Shown one piece after another: positions 43,847-52,105 of a stretch of 64,000 nt of DNA. Under the pieces are notes generated by a model, which worked only from the letters and a program-made list of their open reading frames with translations, ran no database searches and had not been told where the DNA came from. A program made the position numbers and the translations under genes. Source of the stretch: Pseudomonas lundensis. GTDB taxonomy: Bacteria; Pseudomonadota; Gammaproteobacteria; Pseudomonadales; Pseudomonadaceae. Location: positions 1 to 64,000 of the forward strand of contig NZ_NQKI01000019.1 in the NCBI RefSeq assembly GCF_002269125.1, given 5' to 3'. The number at the start of each line of letters is the position of its first letter. The stretch's first letter is position 1.

Positions 43847-43861
43847 AATGGTCAGGCCATT
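43847..43861. promoter_or_regulatory. Operator-like palindrome, copy 2
   Basis: Identical to copy 1 (AATGGTCAGGCCATT; three further flanking bases also match), about 100 bases before the regulator start. Suggests joint control of both divergent promoters. Confidence 0.7.
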
Positions 43862-43956
43862 GAACCTTTTGTAGCACGCACGTTGCGTATCAACAAGCGC
43901 CTTTTTGACGGCGCTGTGGTGTGCAGCGCATGGAATTGAGCAGGACAACAATTGAT

Positions 43957-44718
43957 ATGCCATTTCAAGTGATTGATAACCAACGGCTTTACCGACAGAT
44001 CGCAGATCAATTGCGTGCCCTGATCGACAGCGGAGAATTTCCGCCCGGCAGCCGTTTGCCCGCCGAACGCGAATTGGCCAAGTTGCTGGGGGTAAGTCGC
44101 GCATCGGTGCGTGAAGCGATGATTGCGCTGGAAGTGATCGGGCTGGTGGATGTTCGCGTAGGCAATGGCGTTTTGGTGTGTGAGCCGCCGGCCAAACCCG
44201 TGTCGGATGAACCGGTGATGCGGCAAGTCACGCGCAATCAGTGGCAAGAGCTGGACCCGGAACTGGGTATCGACGTGGATTTCAGCGCAGAGATCCCGCC
44301 GTTCGCCTTGCTACAGGCCCGTCGCCTGATTGAGCCCGAAGCCGCGGCACTGGCCGCACTGAATGCCAGCGATGAAGAACTGGCCGGGATTCGTGAAGCG
44401 TTCGAGCGCAACGTCCAAGACAACCGCGAAGGCTCGCATACCCACCCCGGCGACCGCCTGTTTCATATCCGGATTGCACAAGCATCTGACAACCCGGCGT
44501 ACGCACTGATGATTCAGCATTTGTTGGGTCACCGTTACGGCAGCCTGTTCCAGCGCCTGCAAAGCCATTACACCTCGGGCGACATGCCGCACCGTTCCGA
44601 AGACGAGCACCGCACTATTCTGCACGCCCTGGAGCAGCACGACGCACAAGGCGCGCGTCAGGCAATGACCGACCACCTGGACGAAGTGATCCGCATCTTC
44701 AGTCGTAACGGGCAATAA
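43957..44718 (+). CDS. GntR/FadR-type transcriptional regulator of the fucose operon
   Basis: 253 residues from the chosen start MPFQVIDNQRLYRQIADQL. N-terminal winged helix (RLPAERELAKLLGVSRASVREAMIALE, ~33-60) and C-terminal FCD ligand domain with metal/ligand histidines (DRLFHIRIAQASDNP, HRSEDEHRTILHALEQ). Divergent from the fucose operon with two shared palindromes; probably a repressor released by a pathway intermediate such as 2-keto-3-deoxy-fuconate. Earlier in-frame Mets at 43921 and 43930 are possible but lack a good ribosome-binding site. Confidence 0.87.
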   Translation: MPFQVIDNQRLYRQIADQLRALIDSGEFPPGSRLPAERELAKLLGVSRASVREAMIALEVIGLVDVRVGNGVLVCEPPAKPVSDEPVMRQVTRNQWQELDPELGIDVDFSAEIPPFALLQARRLIEPEAAALAALNASDEELAGIREAFERNVQDNREGSHTHPGDRLFHIRIAQASDNPAYALMIQHLLGHRYGSLFQRLQSHYTSGDMPHRSEDEHRTILHALEQHDAQGARQAMTDHLDEVIRIFSRNGQ

Positions 44719-44740
44719 GCGGCAGGCATTGCGCCTGCCG
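44719..44740. terminator. Hairpin between the GntR-type regulator and the phosphatase gene
   Basis: GCGGCAGGC / GCCTGCCGC stem with a 4-base loop between convergent genes, without a clear T-run. Confidence 0.55.
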
Positions 44741-44754
44741 CGTTGAGTGACGGC

Positions 44755-46065
44755 TTATTGGAAGCTGTAAGGCGTGAGCGCTGTCGGGTCAATGTTTCGC
44801 TCGACAGTCGCCATTGCGTCTTTGAGCGGGCACAGCAAACCGACGCTTGTGGTGCGGCAGTCGTTGGCGCTTTTGAAGTCGCTGTTCAGCGGTTTGGCCT
44901 GGCCTTGCAGTTGCGTCAGGTTGCGGATCTGATCCATCGACTGTGCTTCAAAGGCGATGCGCAGGAAGTAGTCGCCGGTTTTGACTTCCTTGTAACGTTC
45001 GAACTGCAACGTGCCCACGGGCGGGATGTTGTTTTCGAGGTAGTCGCCCAGCTTCCAGCCAAAACCAAGCATGGTGCGCAAGTAAGAAATATTGGTGTCG
45101 TGGGCCACCAACAGCATCAGCGGTACGTCAGGCGGAGCGCCAGTGGCGTCTTTGGCGGCCAGGGCCGTGCCTTGTTTGAGTTCCAGTGAAATCTGGTTCA
45201 TCAGCTCCGAGGCGCCCCGGCTGGCGATGTACGGGATGTCATTGAGAAAGTCATATTTGGCTTTGGTCAGCACCATCAGGCTCGACACTTCAGCGGGCGT
45301 GCGGGCATGGCCGAACGCGACCTTCTCCAGCGGCAGCCCCTGACTGTATTCAAGACGGAACACTTCACCCATGTTGGCGCCCGCGCTCAGGCCCTTGATT
45401 GAAAACCGGCCTTTCTCGTTCTGCACCAGCTTCCAGGGTTCCTGCCCGTATGGGCAATTGGCGTCAGGCAAACACGTGATTTCACGCAGGGTGTGTTCAA
45501 AGGGGGCGTAACGCTTTTGGGCCGCCTCGACGCTGCCGCCCAACGCCTTGAGAATTTGTGCCTTGGCCTTTTCGGGGTTGAGGGCGGCGAAGCTCATTTC
45601 ATTGGCCTGAAACAGGGCGTCCTGTTTGCCCGCTACGTAGGTCGGCTGGAAGCCGCAGCCCGGGAACATGCCGTCGAGCAGGGCTTGGGCCGTGGCTTTG
45701 GTACGTTGCAGCGGGCTGGCGTGTACCAGCAGGTGTTTAGCGTCTGGACAGCCCGCGGGAATCAGCCCCGCGTTGCGCAGAACCGCACCGCGATAGCGGC
45801 CCATTTCCACGGCCCCGCTGTAACCATGGCCGGTCAGATCACCCAAGGGCACCAACCAGGTCGGCCATTGCCGCTGGGTGACATGGGTCAACAGCTTTTC
45901 ATTGGACTCGGTGGGTGGACGTACCCCGTGGCGACTGACTTGAACCACTTTATCCAGCACATAGCCATCACTGCTGGGCGTTTGGGCGAAGGCGGCAGGG
46001 CTCAGGGCGCTGCCCAAAAGCAGGGCCAGGGCGAGGCGGGAGACAGAGAACGCAGAGTGTTTCAT
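44755..46065 (-). CDS. Histidine acid phosphatase, AppA/phytase type, copy 1
   Basis: 436 residues, signal peptide cleaved near PAAFA (~residue 27), so periplasmic. Branch 2 histidine phosphatase: catalytic RHGVRP at 45-50 (His forms the phospho-enzyme) and proton donor in HDTN at 322-325. The HDTN form is that of E. coli AppA phytase. Cysteines occur in pairs (CLPDANCPYG; C-terminal CRTTSVGLLC), as expected for a disulfide-rich periplasmic enzyme. The start at 46065 follows AAAGGAAA. Substrate not provable; phytate or other inositol/sugar phosphates fit motif and context. Last gene of porin-HAP2-HAP1. Confidence 0.85.
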   Translation of the reverse strand: MKHSAFSVSRLALALLLGSALSPAAFAQTPSSDGYVLDKVVQVSRHGVRPPTESNEKLLTHVTQRQWPTWLVPLGDLTGHGYSGAVEMGRYRGAVLRNAGLIPAGCPDAKHLLVHASPLQRTKATAQALLDGMFPGCGFQPTYVAGKQDALFQANEMSFAALNPEKAKAQILKALGGSVEAAQKRYAPFEHTLREITCLPDANCPYGQEPWKLVQNEKGRFSIKGLSAGANMGEVFRLEYSQGLPLEKVAFGHARTPAEVSSLMVLTKAKYDFLNDIPYIASRGASELMNQISLELKQGTALAAKDATGAPPDVPLMLLVAHDTNISYLRTMLGFGWKLGDYLENNIPPVGTLQFERYKEVKTGDYFLRIAFEAQSMDQIRNLTQLQGQAKPLNSDFKSANDCRTTSVGLLCPLKDAMATVERNIDPTALTPYSFQ

Positions 46066-46214
46066 GAGATTTCCTTTTGGCAACGCTGCGCAGGGGAACC
46101 TGCTGGTTCTTCCAGGACACAATTGGCGACAGAGTTTAGTCGGCCGAAATAGGATGCGCGGCATTTGTGTGCGCTGGCGCAGGCAACGACGCGTCGCAGC
46201 CTGCGCCACCGTCG

Positions 46215-47519
46215 TCAGGGATAGCGATATGCGGTCAGGGCTGTGCGGTCGATGGCCTTATTCAGGTGCTCGGCAAAATCGTTGAGTGGGCATAGGGTGC
46301 CCACGCGGGTGAGTTTGCAGCCCGGCATATTGAAGTCGGTTTGCAGTGGCGTGTTGTCAGCTGTCAATGGCGTGAGATTGCGCATTTGATCCGGGCTTTG
46401 CGTCACGAACGTGGTGCGAATGAAGCGCTCGCCGCTGTCTGCGTCGCGGTAACGTTCAAATGCCAGGGTGCCGGTGGGCGGGATATTGCCCGGCTGGTAC
46501 TCGCCCAGCGTCCAGTGAAACCCGAGCATGGTGCGCAATTGCGAGAGGTTGGTGTCATGGGCCACGATCACCAGCAACGGTGCCGCAGGTGGATTGCCCA
46601 GCGGATCGGCCTGCTCCAGTGGCGTGCCTTGCTCCAGCGCCAGCCGCAGCTGGTTCATCAGTTGCGAACCGCCGCGTTTGGCGATGTGTGGCGTGTCGTT
46701 GACGAAGTCATATTTGGCGCGGTGCAAACGGGTCAGCGCCATCACCTGTTTGGCGTCTGTCGCGTGACCGAACGCCACCTCGTTCAAGGGTTTGCCCTCG
46801 CTGTATTGCAGGCGGAAGGTTTCGCCCAGGGAGGAGGCCTTGTCCAGCCCTTTGATTTTCAGGCGCCCCTCATCGTTTTGCTTGATGACCCATTCAGCGT
46901 CGTAGAACGGGCACGGTTTGCCCTCAATGCACGCGGCGGCTTTGAGCAAATCCATATCGGGTTTCAGGCGGGCCTTTGCAGCTTGCAGGTCGCCGCCCAG
47001 CGCTTTGAGGATTTCAGCTTTGGCGATGGCCGGATCGACGCGGGCGAAGTCCATCTTGTCAGTCTGAAACAGCGGATCGTGGGACTGTGCGCTGGCATGG
47101 GGTTTCTCGCCGCAGCCGGGGAACATGCCGTCCATCAACGCCGCTGCGGTGGCGCGGGTACGTTGTTTTGGGCTCGAAACCGCGTATAGCGTGCCGTCTT
47201 TTGGGCAGCCCGCTGGCAGCAAACCGGCCTGACGATACTGTTCGGCTTGCCAGGCGCCCATCAAACTGGTGGCCAGATAGCCGTGGCCAGTGAGTTCGCC
47301 ATCGCGCACCAGCCAGGTGGGCCATTGGCGTTGCGTGGCGTCTACCAGTTTGGCGGTGTCGGTTTGCGGACGAATGCCATGGCGGCTGACTTGCACGGCT
47401 TTTTCAAGCACGTAGTGGCCATTGTCCTGAGCGTGTGCCGTCAACGGTGTGGTCAGGCTCAAGGCGACGCTCAATAGCGGGGCGCCCAGACGGGCAAAGT
47501 GTGAGAGAGAAACGTTCAT
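46215..47519 (-). CDS. Histidine acid phosphatase, AppA/phytase type, copy 2
   Basis: 434 residues, signal peptide to ~residue 30 (LTAHA), then VSRHGIRP (catalytic, His 47) and VAHDTNLSQLRTMLG near the C-terminal third. It clearly arose by tandem duplication with the downstream copy: long stretches such as RQWPTWLV, KYDF and LRTMLGF are shared. The sequences have diverged enough to suggest different specificity, for example successive phosphate positions or different sugar phosphates. Preceded by the porin gene with a 37-base gap, so the two are likely one transcript. Confidence 0.85.
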   Translation of the reverse strand: MNVSLSHFARLGAPLLSVALSLTTPLTAHAQDNGHYVLEKAVQVSRHGIRPQTDTAKLVDATQRQWPTWLVRDGELTGHGYLATSLMGAWQAEQYRQAGLLPAGCPKDGTLYAVSSPKQRTRATAAALMDGMFPGCGEKPHASAQSHDPLFQTDKMDFARVDPAIAKAEILKALGGDLQAAKARLKPDMDLLKAAACIEGKPCPFYDAEWVIKQNDEGRLKIKGLDKASSLGETFRLQYSEGKPLNEVAFGHATDAKQVMALTRLHRAKYDFVNDTPHIAKRGGSQLMNQLRLALEQGTPLEQADPLGNPPAAPLLVIVAHDTNLSQLRTMLGFHWTLGEYQPGNIPPTGTLAFERYRDADSGERFIRTTFVTQSPDQMRNLTPLTADNTPLQTDFNMPGCKLTRVGTLCPLNDFAEHLNKAIDRTALTAYRYP

Positions 47520-47556
47520 TCACAGTCTCCAGCGAGGTTTGAAGGGCGGGACGCGG

Positions 47557-48315
47557 TCAGAATTTGTATTTGAAGCCCACGCGATAGCGGGCCTGACGCT
47601 CGTCCGTGTTTTTGTCGACGTAGACGTCCGCCACTTCAACGTACGGGGTGAAAAAGTGGGTCAGCTTGTAGTCGATATACAGCTTGTTGCTGTAGTTGCG
47701 TTTCTTGCCATCGAAGGCGATCTGGTTGCTGTAGATCTCTTTGCGCGCCACGCCGATGGACATGTGCTCGGTCTTGTATTTGCCACCCAGCGACCAGACG
47801 TTGTCGCGTTTGGTTTCGTTGCCGTTTTTGTAGGTCGTGACTTTGTAGTAGTAGCCGGGCGTGGCTGAGAAGCCGTAACCCAGTTCATACGGGAACTTCA
47901 GTGCAGGTTTGTAGGACTTTTTATCTTTGCCTTGTGAATAGGTGAACTTGGGTTTGAATTTCAAATGCTTGGTGAGTTTGTGCGAGTACTTGACCTTGCC
48001 CTTGAGGGAGTCCTTGGTCATGTGTTCAAACGGCTGACCCGGCTGGCCATTGCTCTTCTCGGCCGGGCTGGCGACGAACTGGAAAGAGAACGCCAGGCCG
48101 TTATCCAGTGCCTGGGTGATCATCACCTTGTCGGTGTGATCGCGTTCCTTTTCGTTGTACTGGTGTTGGTAATCCAGTTCCAGCGCCTGAACGGCCGCCG
48201 GCATTAACAACAGGCCACCTTCCAGCGCGGTGAAGCACAGGGCGGCCAGCAATCCTTTGTTCAGTGCAGGTTTGCACACGTGTGCATTTTGGGGCGTATT
48301 CAATGGGTTAGTCAT
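47557..48315 (-). CDS. KdgM-type outer-membrane porin
   Basis: 252 residues. Signal region around GLLAALCFTALEGGLLLMPAAVQA, then a mature protein starting LELDYQHQYNEKERDHTDK and made of alternating beta strands rich in Lys/Tyr/Arg, ending RYRVGFKYKF with a C-terminal aromatic. This matches the oligogalacturonate-specific KdgM family of 12-stranded porins, which pass negatively charged oligomers. The high lysine content would suit a polyanion such as phytate. Residues ~10-14 (NAHVC) are encoded by a LacI-type palindrome, so the true start could lie downstream of it; I keep 48315 for lack of a better start codon. Confidence 0.78.
   Translation of the reverse strand: MTNPLNTPQNAHVCKPALNKGLLAALCFTALEGGLLLMPAAVQALELDYQHQYNEKERDHTDKVMITQALDNGLAFSFQFVASPAEKSNGQPGQPFEHMTKDSLKGKVKYSHKLTKHLKFKPKFTYSQGKDKKSYKPALKFPYELGYGFSATPGYYYKVTTYKNGNETKRDNVWSLGGKYKTEHMSIGVARKEIYSNQIAFDGKKRNYSNKLYIDYKLTHFFTPYVEVADVYVDKNTDERQARYRVGFKYKF
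48272..48287. promoter_or_regulatory. LacI-type operator, copy at the porin gene
   Basis: TTGCACACGTGTGCAT, 15 of 16 positions identical to the perfect palindrome at 50786. The central CG and the size fit LacI/GalR-family operators. It falls inside the first codons of the porin gene as annotated. Confidence 0.7.
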
Positions 48316-48331
48316 CTTGTTAGCTCATTTA

Positions 48332-48339
48332 TTGTTGTT
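48332..48339 (-). promoter_or_regulatory. Hfq/Crc-type CA motif, porin gene
   Basis: AACAACAA on the mRNA, 17 bases before the annotated start codon. Confidence 0.55.
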
Positions 48340-48467
48340 GTTAGATCCAAGACAAATACGAGGGGGTGTCAGGGCTTGGTTAACACAACTCCTTGCTGGC
48401 ATTTGCCAACTATGCAGGGTGAATGTTTCAGGGGTATGTCACTTTTTGTTTCAAAATCAACAGGCTG

Positions 48468-49856
48468 TTAGGGCTGCACAGGCACCAGGGTTTCTTCGCG
48501 CTTTGGCAAAGTCGGCGGCTGGCGTTTTTGCAAGTGCAGGGCAAACAGGGCCGTCATCAGGACTGAGATCAGGGAGGCGCTGACCCAGAAAATTGACAGC
48601 GTCTGGAAGTCGTATGCCTTGCTGCCATCACCGAGCACGGTGGTGCCGTGTTCGATCAACACCCCGGTGAGAATTTCCCCGGCGGCGGCCCCTGCGTAAC
48701 TGGCGATGCCAATCATGCCCAATGCGGCACCCGCAGCACTTTTGGCCGCAATGTCAGTGGCCATGAGCCCGCCCAAAAAGCACAGCAGTGCGCCCATCGA
48801 CAGGCCAAAAAACATCATCGAAACCGCGTCCAGCCAGTAGTGCCCGGCGGGGACGAACAGGAAAGCGCTCAGTGACAGGGTGTTCATCAAGCCGAATATC
48901 ATTGCCAATGCATTGCGTTTGCCGTTGAAGAAACGGTCGGAGATCAAGCCGCTGAGCCCGGTGCCGATGATGCCGAACACCCCGGTGATGGAAATCAGGG
49001 TTGAGGCGCTCAGGGTGTTGTAGGCCTTGGCGTTCTCCAGAAAAAACACCCCCCAGGAGATCACTGCGTAACGACCGATGTACATCAGGCAAGACGCCAG
49101 TGCCAGCAGCCACAGGGCCGGGTTTTTCAGCAGGGCCAATTGTTTGCTGAAGATGCTGGGGGCGGGCGAGTCGTCGGGTGTGGGTGTTTGCGCTTCATGG
49201 TGCACGGGTGGGTAACCGCAGCTTTGCGGCGAGTCGGCCATGAAAAAGAAAATCAGTGCCAGCCCGGCCAGCCCCATCAAGGTCGCCAGCCCGTAGCCAT
49301 ATTGCCAACCCCACGTCACCACCACGGCGGCCACGGCCACGTAGGTCAACGCCTCGCCCAGGCTGTGGGCAATCGACCAGAAGCCATAAAATGTGCCGCG
49401 TTCCTTGTCGCTGTACCAGCGTGACAGCGAGACCACGCACGGTCCGACGCCCATGGACTGCGCCCAACCGTTCAGGCCCCAGATCAAAGTCAGAATGACA
49501 GTGTTGGTGGTCAGGCCCATGCAGGCGTTGACGATGGCGCTGAGCAGCAGGCCCAGCATCATGAAGCGGCGCACGTTGGCGTGGTCGGCCAGAAACCCGT
49601 TGACCAGTTTGCCGATGGCGTAGGCAAAAAACAGCGCCGAGCCGATGATGCCCAGTTGGGTGGGGTTGAGCAGGTTGTTAGCGACCAGTGCGGGCTTGAC
49701 CACGTTGAACGACAGGCGGCAGACGTAGAACAGCGCGTAACTCAGGGACATCGACAGAAAGGTTTGCCAGCGCAACCGCTTGAACCGATCCATATCCGGG
49801 GTAGCCGGTCCTTGCCGGGCAGGCGCAGCCTTAAAGGCATTGAGCAGAGAAGTCAT
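48468..49856 (-). CDS. MFS transporter of the organophosphate:phosphate antiporter (UhpT/GlpT/UhpC) type
   Basis: 462 residues, 12 membrane segments. YALFYVCRLSFNVVKPALV near residue 40 and GWAQSMGVGPCVVSLSRWYSDKERGTFYGFWSIAHSLGEAL correspond to the signature region of the OPA family (GlpT, UhpT, PgtP, UhpC). Members exchange phosphate for glycerol-, hexose- or glycerate-phosphates. Between the inositol-monophosphatase-family gene and the porin, so uptake of a phosphorylated polyol or sugar is the natural reading. It could instead be a UhpC-like sensor, but no uhpAB is present. Confidence 0.83.
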   Translation of the reverse strand: MTSLLNAFKAAPARQGPATPDMDRFKRLRWQTFLSMSLSYALFYVCRLSFNVVKPALVANNLLNPTQLGIIGSALFFAYAIGKLVNGFLADHANVRRFMMLGLLLSAIVNACMGLTTNTVILTLIWGLNGWAQSMGVGPCVVSLSRWYSDKERGTFYGFWSIAHSLGEALTYVAVAAVVVTWGWQYGYGLATLMGLAGLALIFFFMADSPQSCGYPPVHHEAQTPTPDDSPAPSIFSKQLALLKNPALWLLALASCLMYIGRYAVISWGVFFLENAKAYNTLSASTLISITGVFGIIGTGLSGLISDRFFNGKRNALAMIFGLMNTLSLSAFLFVPAGHYWLDAVSMMFFGLSMGALLCFLGGLMATDIAAKSAAGAALGMIGIASYAGAAAGEILTGVLIEHGTTVLGDGSKAYDFQTLSIFWVSASLISVLMTALFALHLQKRQPPTLPKREETLVPVQP

Positions 49857-49873
49857 GGTGCAAGGTTTCCTGT

Positions 49874-49884
49874 TTATTGTTTTT
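49874..49884 (-). promoter_or_regulatory. Hfq/Crc-type CA motif, OPA transporter gene
   Basis: The mRNA reads AAAAACAATAA: overlapping AAnAAnAA matches upstream of the CAGGAAA ribosome-binding site. Confidence 0.5.
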
Positions 49885-49935
49885 CAGTCCGCGCCTTGCA
49901 GGCACGGCCGGTTCCAGGTCAGGCAGCGCAATGTA

Positions 49936-50769
49936 TCAAGCCGTTAGCGAGGGACCTATCAGGTTCGCCAGCGCCGGGTAGAGCTGTGGTGCGGCCACCA
50001 ATAACGGATTGCCCTCGGTCAGGCCGCCGTCGCGTAGAAAGTCGCTGCATTGCCCGCCTGCTTCGCGCACCAGCACCAACCCGGCGAGGCAATCCCAACT
50101 GTTGATGTGGGTTTCGTAGTAGCCCAGCAGGCGTCCTGCGGCGACATAGGCAATCATTAAGGCACCCGAACCGTTACGAATGAACATGCCGCCTTCATCC
50201 AGTAGCTGCTTGAGAAAAGGCAAAAAGTGTTCTTTGCCGCGTCGGTGAGAGGTACCGACACCGGTTACGCCCTGCGTCAGGTCAGTGGCCGGGTTCACTT
50301 CGATGCGGGTCTGGTTCACAAAGGCGCCATGGCCCCGGCACGCGTGAAACAACTCGTCATGGTTGGCGTCAGCGACTGCGCCCAGCCACGGTTCGCCATC
50401 GACCAGCAGGCCAATCGACACGCACCAGGTGTGCAAACCGTTCACGAAGCAGCTGGTGCCATCAATCGGGTCAACCACCCAGATGCAGCGTGCCTGCAAC
50501 TCGCTGCCGCCGGTTTCTTCACCCAGAAAACCGTCCTGGGGGAAATGTTCAGTCAGTTGCTGTTTGATGAAGTCTTCCAGTTCGCGGTCCGCGATGCTGA
50601 CCACGTCTTGCCCCACGCCTGCTTTGTGGCTGACCTCAAGGCTGGCGCGCTGGCGGTAGTAGTCGAGCCCCAACTGAGCCGCCTGCACGGCGATGCGCTG
50701 GGCGTGCCGGTAACGCGCGTCGAGGTCGAGCGATTCGGGCGGCAGAAGGGCAGAGAGACTGTTGGGCAT
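49936..50769 (-). CDS. Inositol-monophosphatase-family enzyme
   Basis: 277 residues, Mg-dependent Li-sensitive phosphatase superfamily: GEETGGSE, WVVDPIDGTSCFVNG and the C-terminal WDCLAGLVLVREAGG provide the metal-binding Glu/Asp set. Cytoplasmic (no signal). It could dephosphorylate inositol- or sugar-monophosphates brought in by the neighbouring transporter; histidinol-phosphate or another monophosphate cannot be excluded. This is not the housekeeping SuhB by sequence or context. The start at 50769 is fixed by GAGGA upstream; the longer frame reads through the operator palindrome. Confidence 0.83.
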   Translation of the reverse strand: MPNSLSALLPPESLDLDARYRHAQRIAVQAAQLGLDYYRQRASLEVSHKAGVGQDVVSIADRELEDFIKQQLTEHFPQDGFLGEETGGSELQARCIWVVDPIDGTSCFVNGLHTWCVSIGLLVDGEPWLGAVADANHDELFHACRGHGAFVNQTRIEVNPATDLTQGVTGVGTSHRRGKEHFLPFLKQLLDEGGMFIRNGSGALMIAYVAAGRLLGYYETHINSWDCLAGLVLVREAGGQCSDFLRDGGLTEGNPLLVAAPQLYPALANLIGPSLTA

Positions 50770-50785
50770 GCTGACATCCTCAAGT

Positions 50786-50801
50786 TTGCACACGTGTGCA
50801 A
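50786..50801. promoter_or_regulatory. LacI-type operator before the inositol-monophosphatase-family gene
   Basis: TTGCACACGTGTGCAA, a perfect 16-bp palindrome with central CG, 17 bases before the start codon. The LacI-family gene is the next one upstream. Confidence 0.8.
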
Positions 50802-50917
50802 TCAGGCTTCTAAAAAAGTGAATCGTCCGGCTGCAGGAGAGAGAGGGCAGGGGACGACTCACTGTTGGGGTCATACAACACGAAATAAAAATTCAATTCA
50901 AGATCAAAATAAAATAA

Positions 50918-51928
50918 TTATTCCAATGTGCTGCTGCGTCTGACCAGCGTGACCGGGATAGAGCTGTGCGGCGTCGGCAACTGAAAATTTTTCCGACGGG
51001 CGATAATGGCCGCCACGGCACTTCTGGCTAATGCCTGGCTGTCCTGACGCAGGGTGGTGAGGTGATAGGCTAAGTGGGCCGCTTGAGGAATATCGTCGAA
51101 ACCGACGACCTGCACGTCCTTGGGCACTGACAAATTCAACCCCAGGCGCAAGCCGTCCAGCGCCCCCAACGCCAGCATGTCGGTGGCGCAGAACAAGGCA
51201 TCTGGCCGAACCCCGGTATTGAACAAATGGCACACCGCTGCGCGTCCGCCGTCATAGCCGGGGGCCGCGTCTTGTACCGCCACAGGGGTGATACCCGCCT
51301 CGGCCAGGCGTTCGCTGAATCCCAGCCAGCGTTCGCGGCTGCTGAAGTTGTGCTGGCCCTGACCGATGAACGCGGGACGCCTGGCACCGCTGGCCAGCAG
51401 GGTTTGTGCCGCCAGACGACCGCCGCCACGGTTGTCGCTGCCGATGACGTCGGCGCCTTCCAGCTCGTGGCCACGGTTAATCATCGCCACCGGGATGTGA
51501 TGCTTGAGGTAATGCTGCACCACCGACAGGGGCGGCGAGGCCGACGTCAGAATCACCCCGGCGATTTGATAGCTCAGCAATTCGTGCAGCGATTGCTCCA
51601 GTTGCTGGGGATCGTCGGCATTCATCAGCAGCGGCATCAGCCCCTGTTTATTCAAGGCGTCCGTTATCGGACCGAGCAGGCTGGCACGAAACGGGCTTTC
51701 GAAGCCGGCGGTGACTACGCCGACAAAGTTGCTATAGCCCTTGTTCATCGTGCGGGCGATCAAATTGACCTGATAACCCAGTGCCTGCGCGGCGGCCATC
51801 ACTTTGTCGCGGGTGTGGGGCGAGACACTGGCGCCCGGGGTGAACGTGCGCGAAACCGCCGAACGCGAGACCCCGGCGTGCCGGGCGACATCGTGGGCGG
51901 TGATTAAGTGGGCGTCGTCTTTAGGCAT
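50918..51928 (-). CDS. LacI-family transcriptional regulator
   Basis: 336 residues from MPKDDAHLITAHDVARHAGVSRSAVSRTFTPG, the DNA-binding helix-turn-helix and hinge, followed by a periplasmic-binding-protein-like sensor domain (NFVGVVTAGFESPFRASLLGPI; VIGSDNRGGGRLAAQTLLASG; VQVVGFDDIPQAAHL). It very likely binds TTGCACACGTGTGCAA at the inositol-monophosphatase-family and porin genes and is released by a sugar- or polyol-type inducer. The start at 51928 is preferred to 51961, which adds a non-family MAILLFRAVPV. Confidence 0.9.
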   Translation of the reverse strand: MPKDDAHLITAHDVARHAGVSRSAVSRTFTPGASVSPHTRDKVMAAAQALGYQVNLIARTMNKGYSNFVGVVTAGFESPFRASLLGPITDALNKQGLMPLLMNADDPQQLEQSLHELLSYQIAGVILTSASPPLSVVQHYLKHHIPVAMINRGHELEGADVIGSDNRGGGRLAAQTLLASGARRPAFIGQGQHNFSSRERWLGFSERLAEAGITPVAVQDAAPGYDGGRAAVCHLFNTGVRPDALFCATDMLALGALDGLRLGLNLSVPKDVQVVGFDDIPQAAHLAYHLTTLRQDSQALARSAVAAIIARRKNFQLPTPHSSIPVTLVRRSSTLE

Positions 51929-52087
51929 AACGGGCACTGCGCGAAAAAGTAGAATCGCCACCCTAATGGCTTGCGCCGTAAATGCCTAGTGAGCCAAGCG
52001 CAGGATTTCAGGGAATTGACCCACGTGCGCTTGAAATCCCGAACAGGTGATGCGTATTTTGTACGGGTCGCCGTTCGCGGCTTGTAC

Positions 52088-52095
52088 AACAACAA
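52088..52095 (+). promoter_or_regulatory. Hfq/Crc-type CA motif, glutamine-synthetase-like gene
   Basis: AACAACAA immediately before the AAGGAAAG ribosome-binding site. Confidence 0.55.
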
Positions 52096-52105
52096 GGAAA
52101 GAGTC

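Noticed and set aside
50770..50874. N-terminal extension of the inositol-monophosphatase-family protein
   Set aside because: It reads through a perfect operator palindrome and lacks a ribosome-binding site; GAGGA before 50769 decides.
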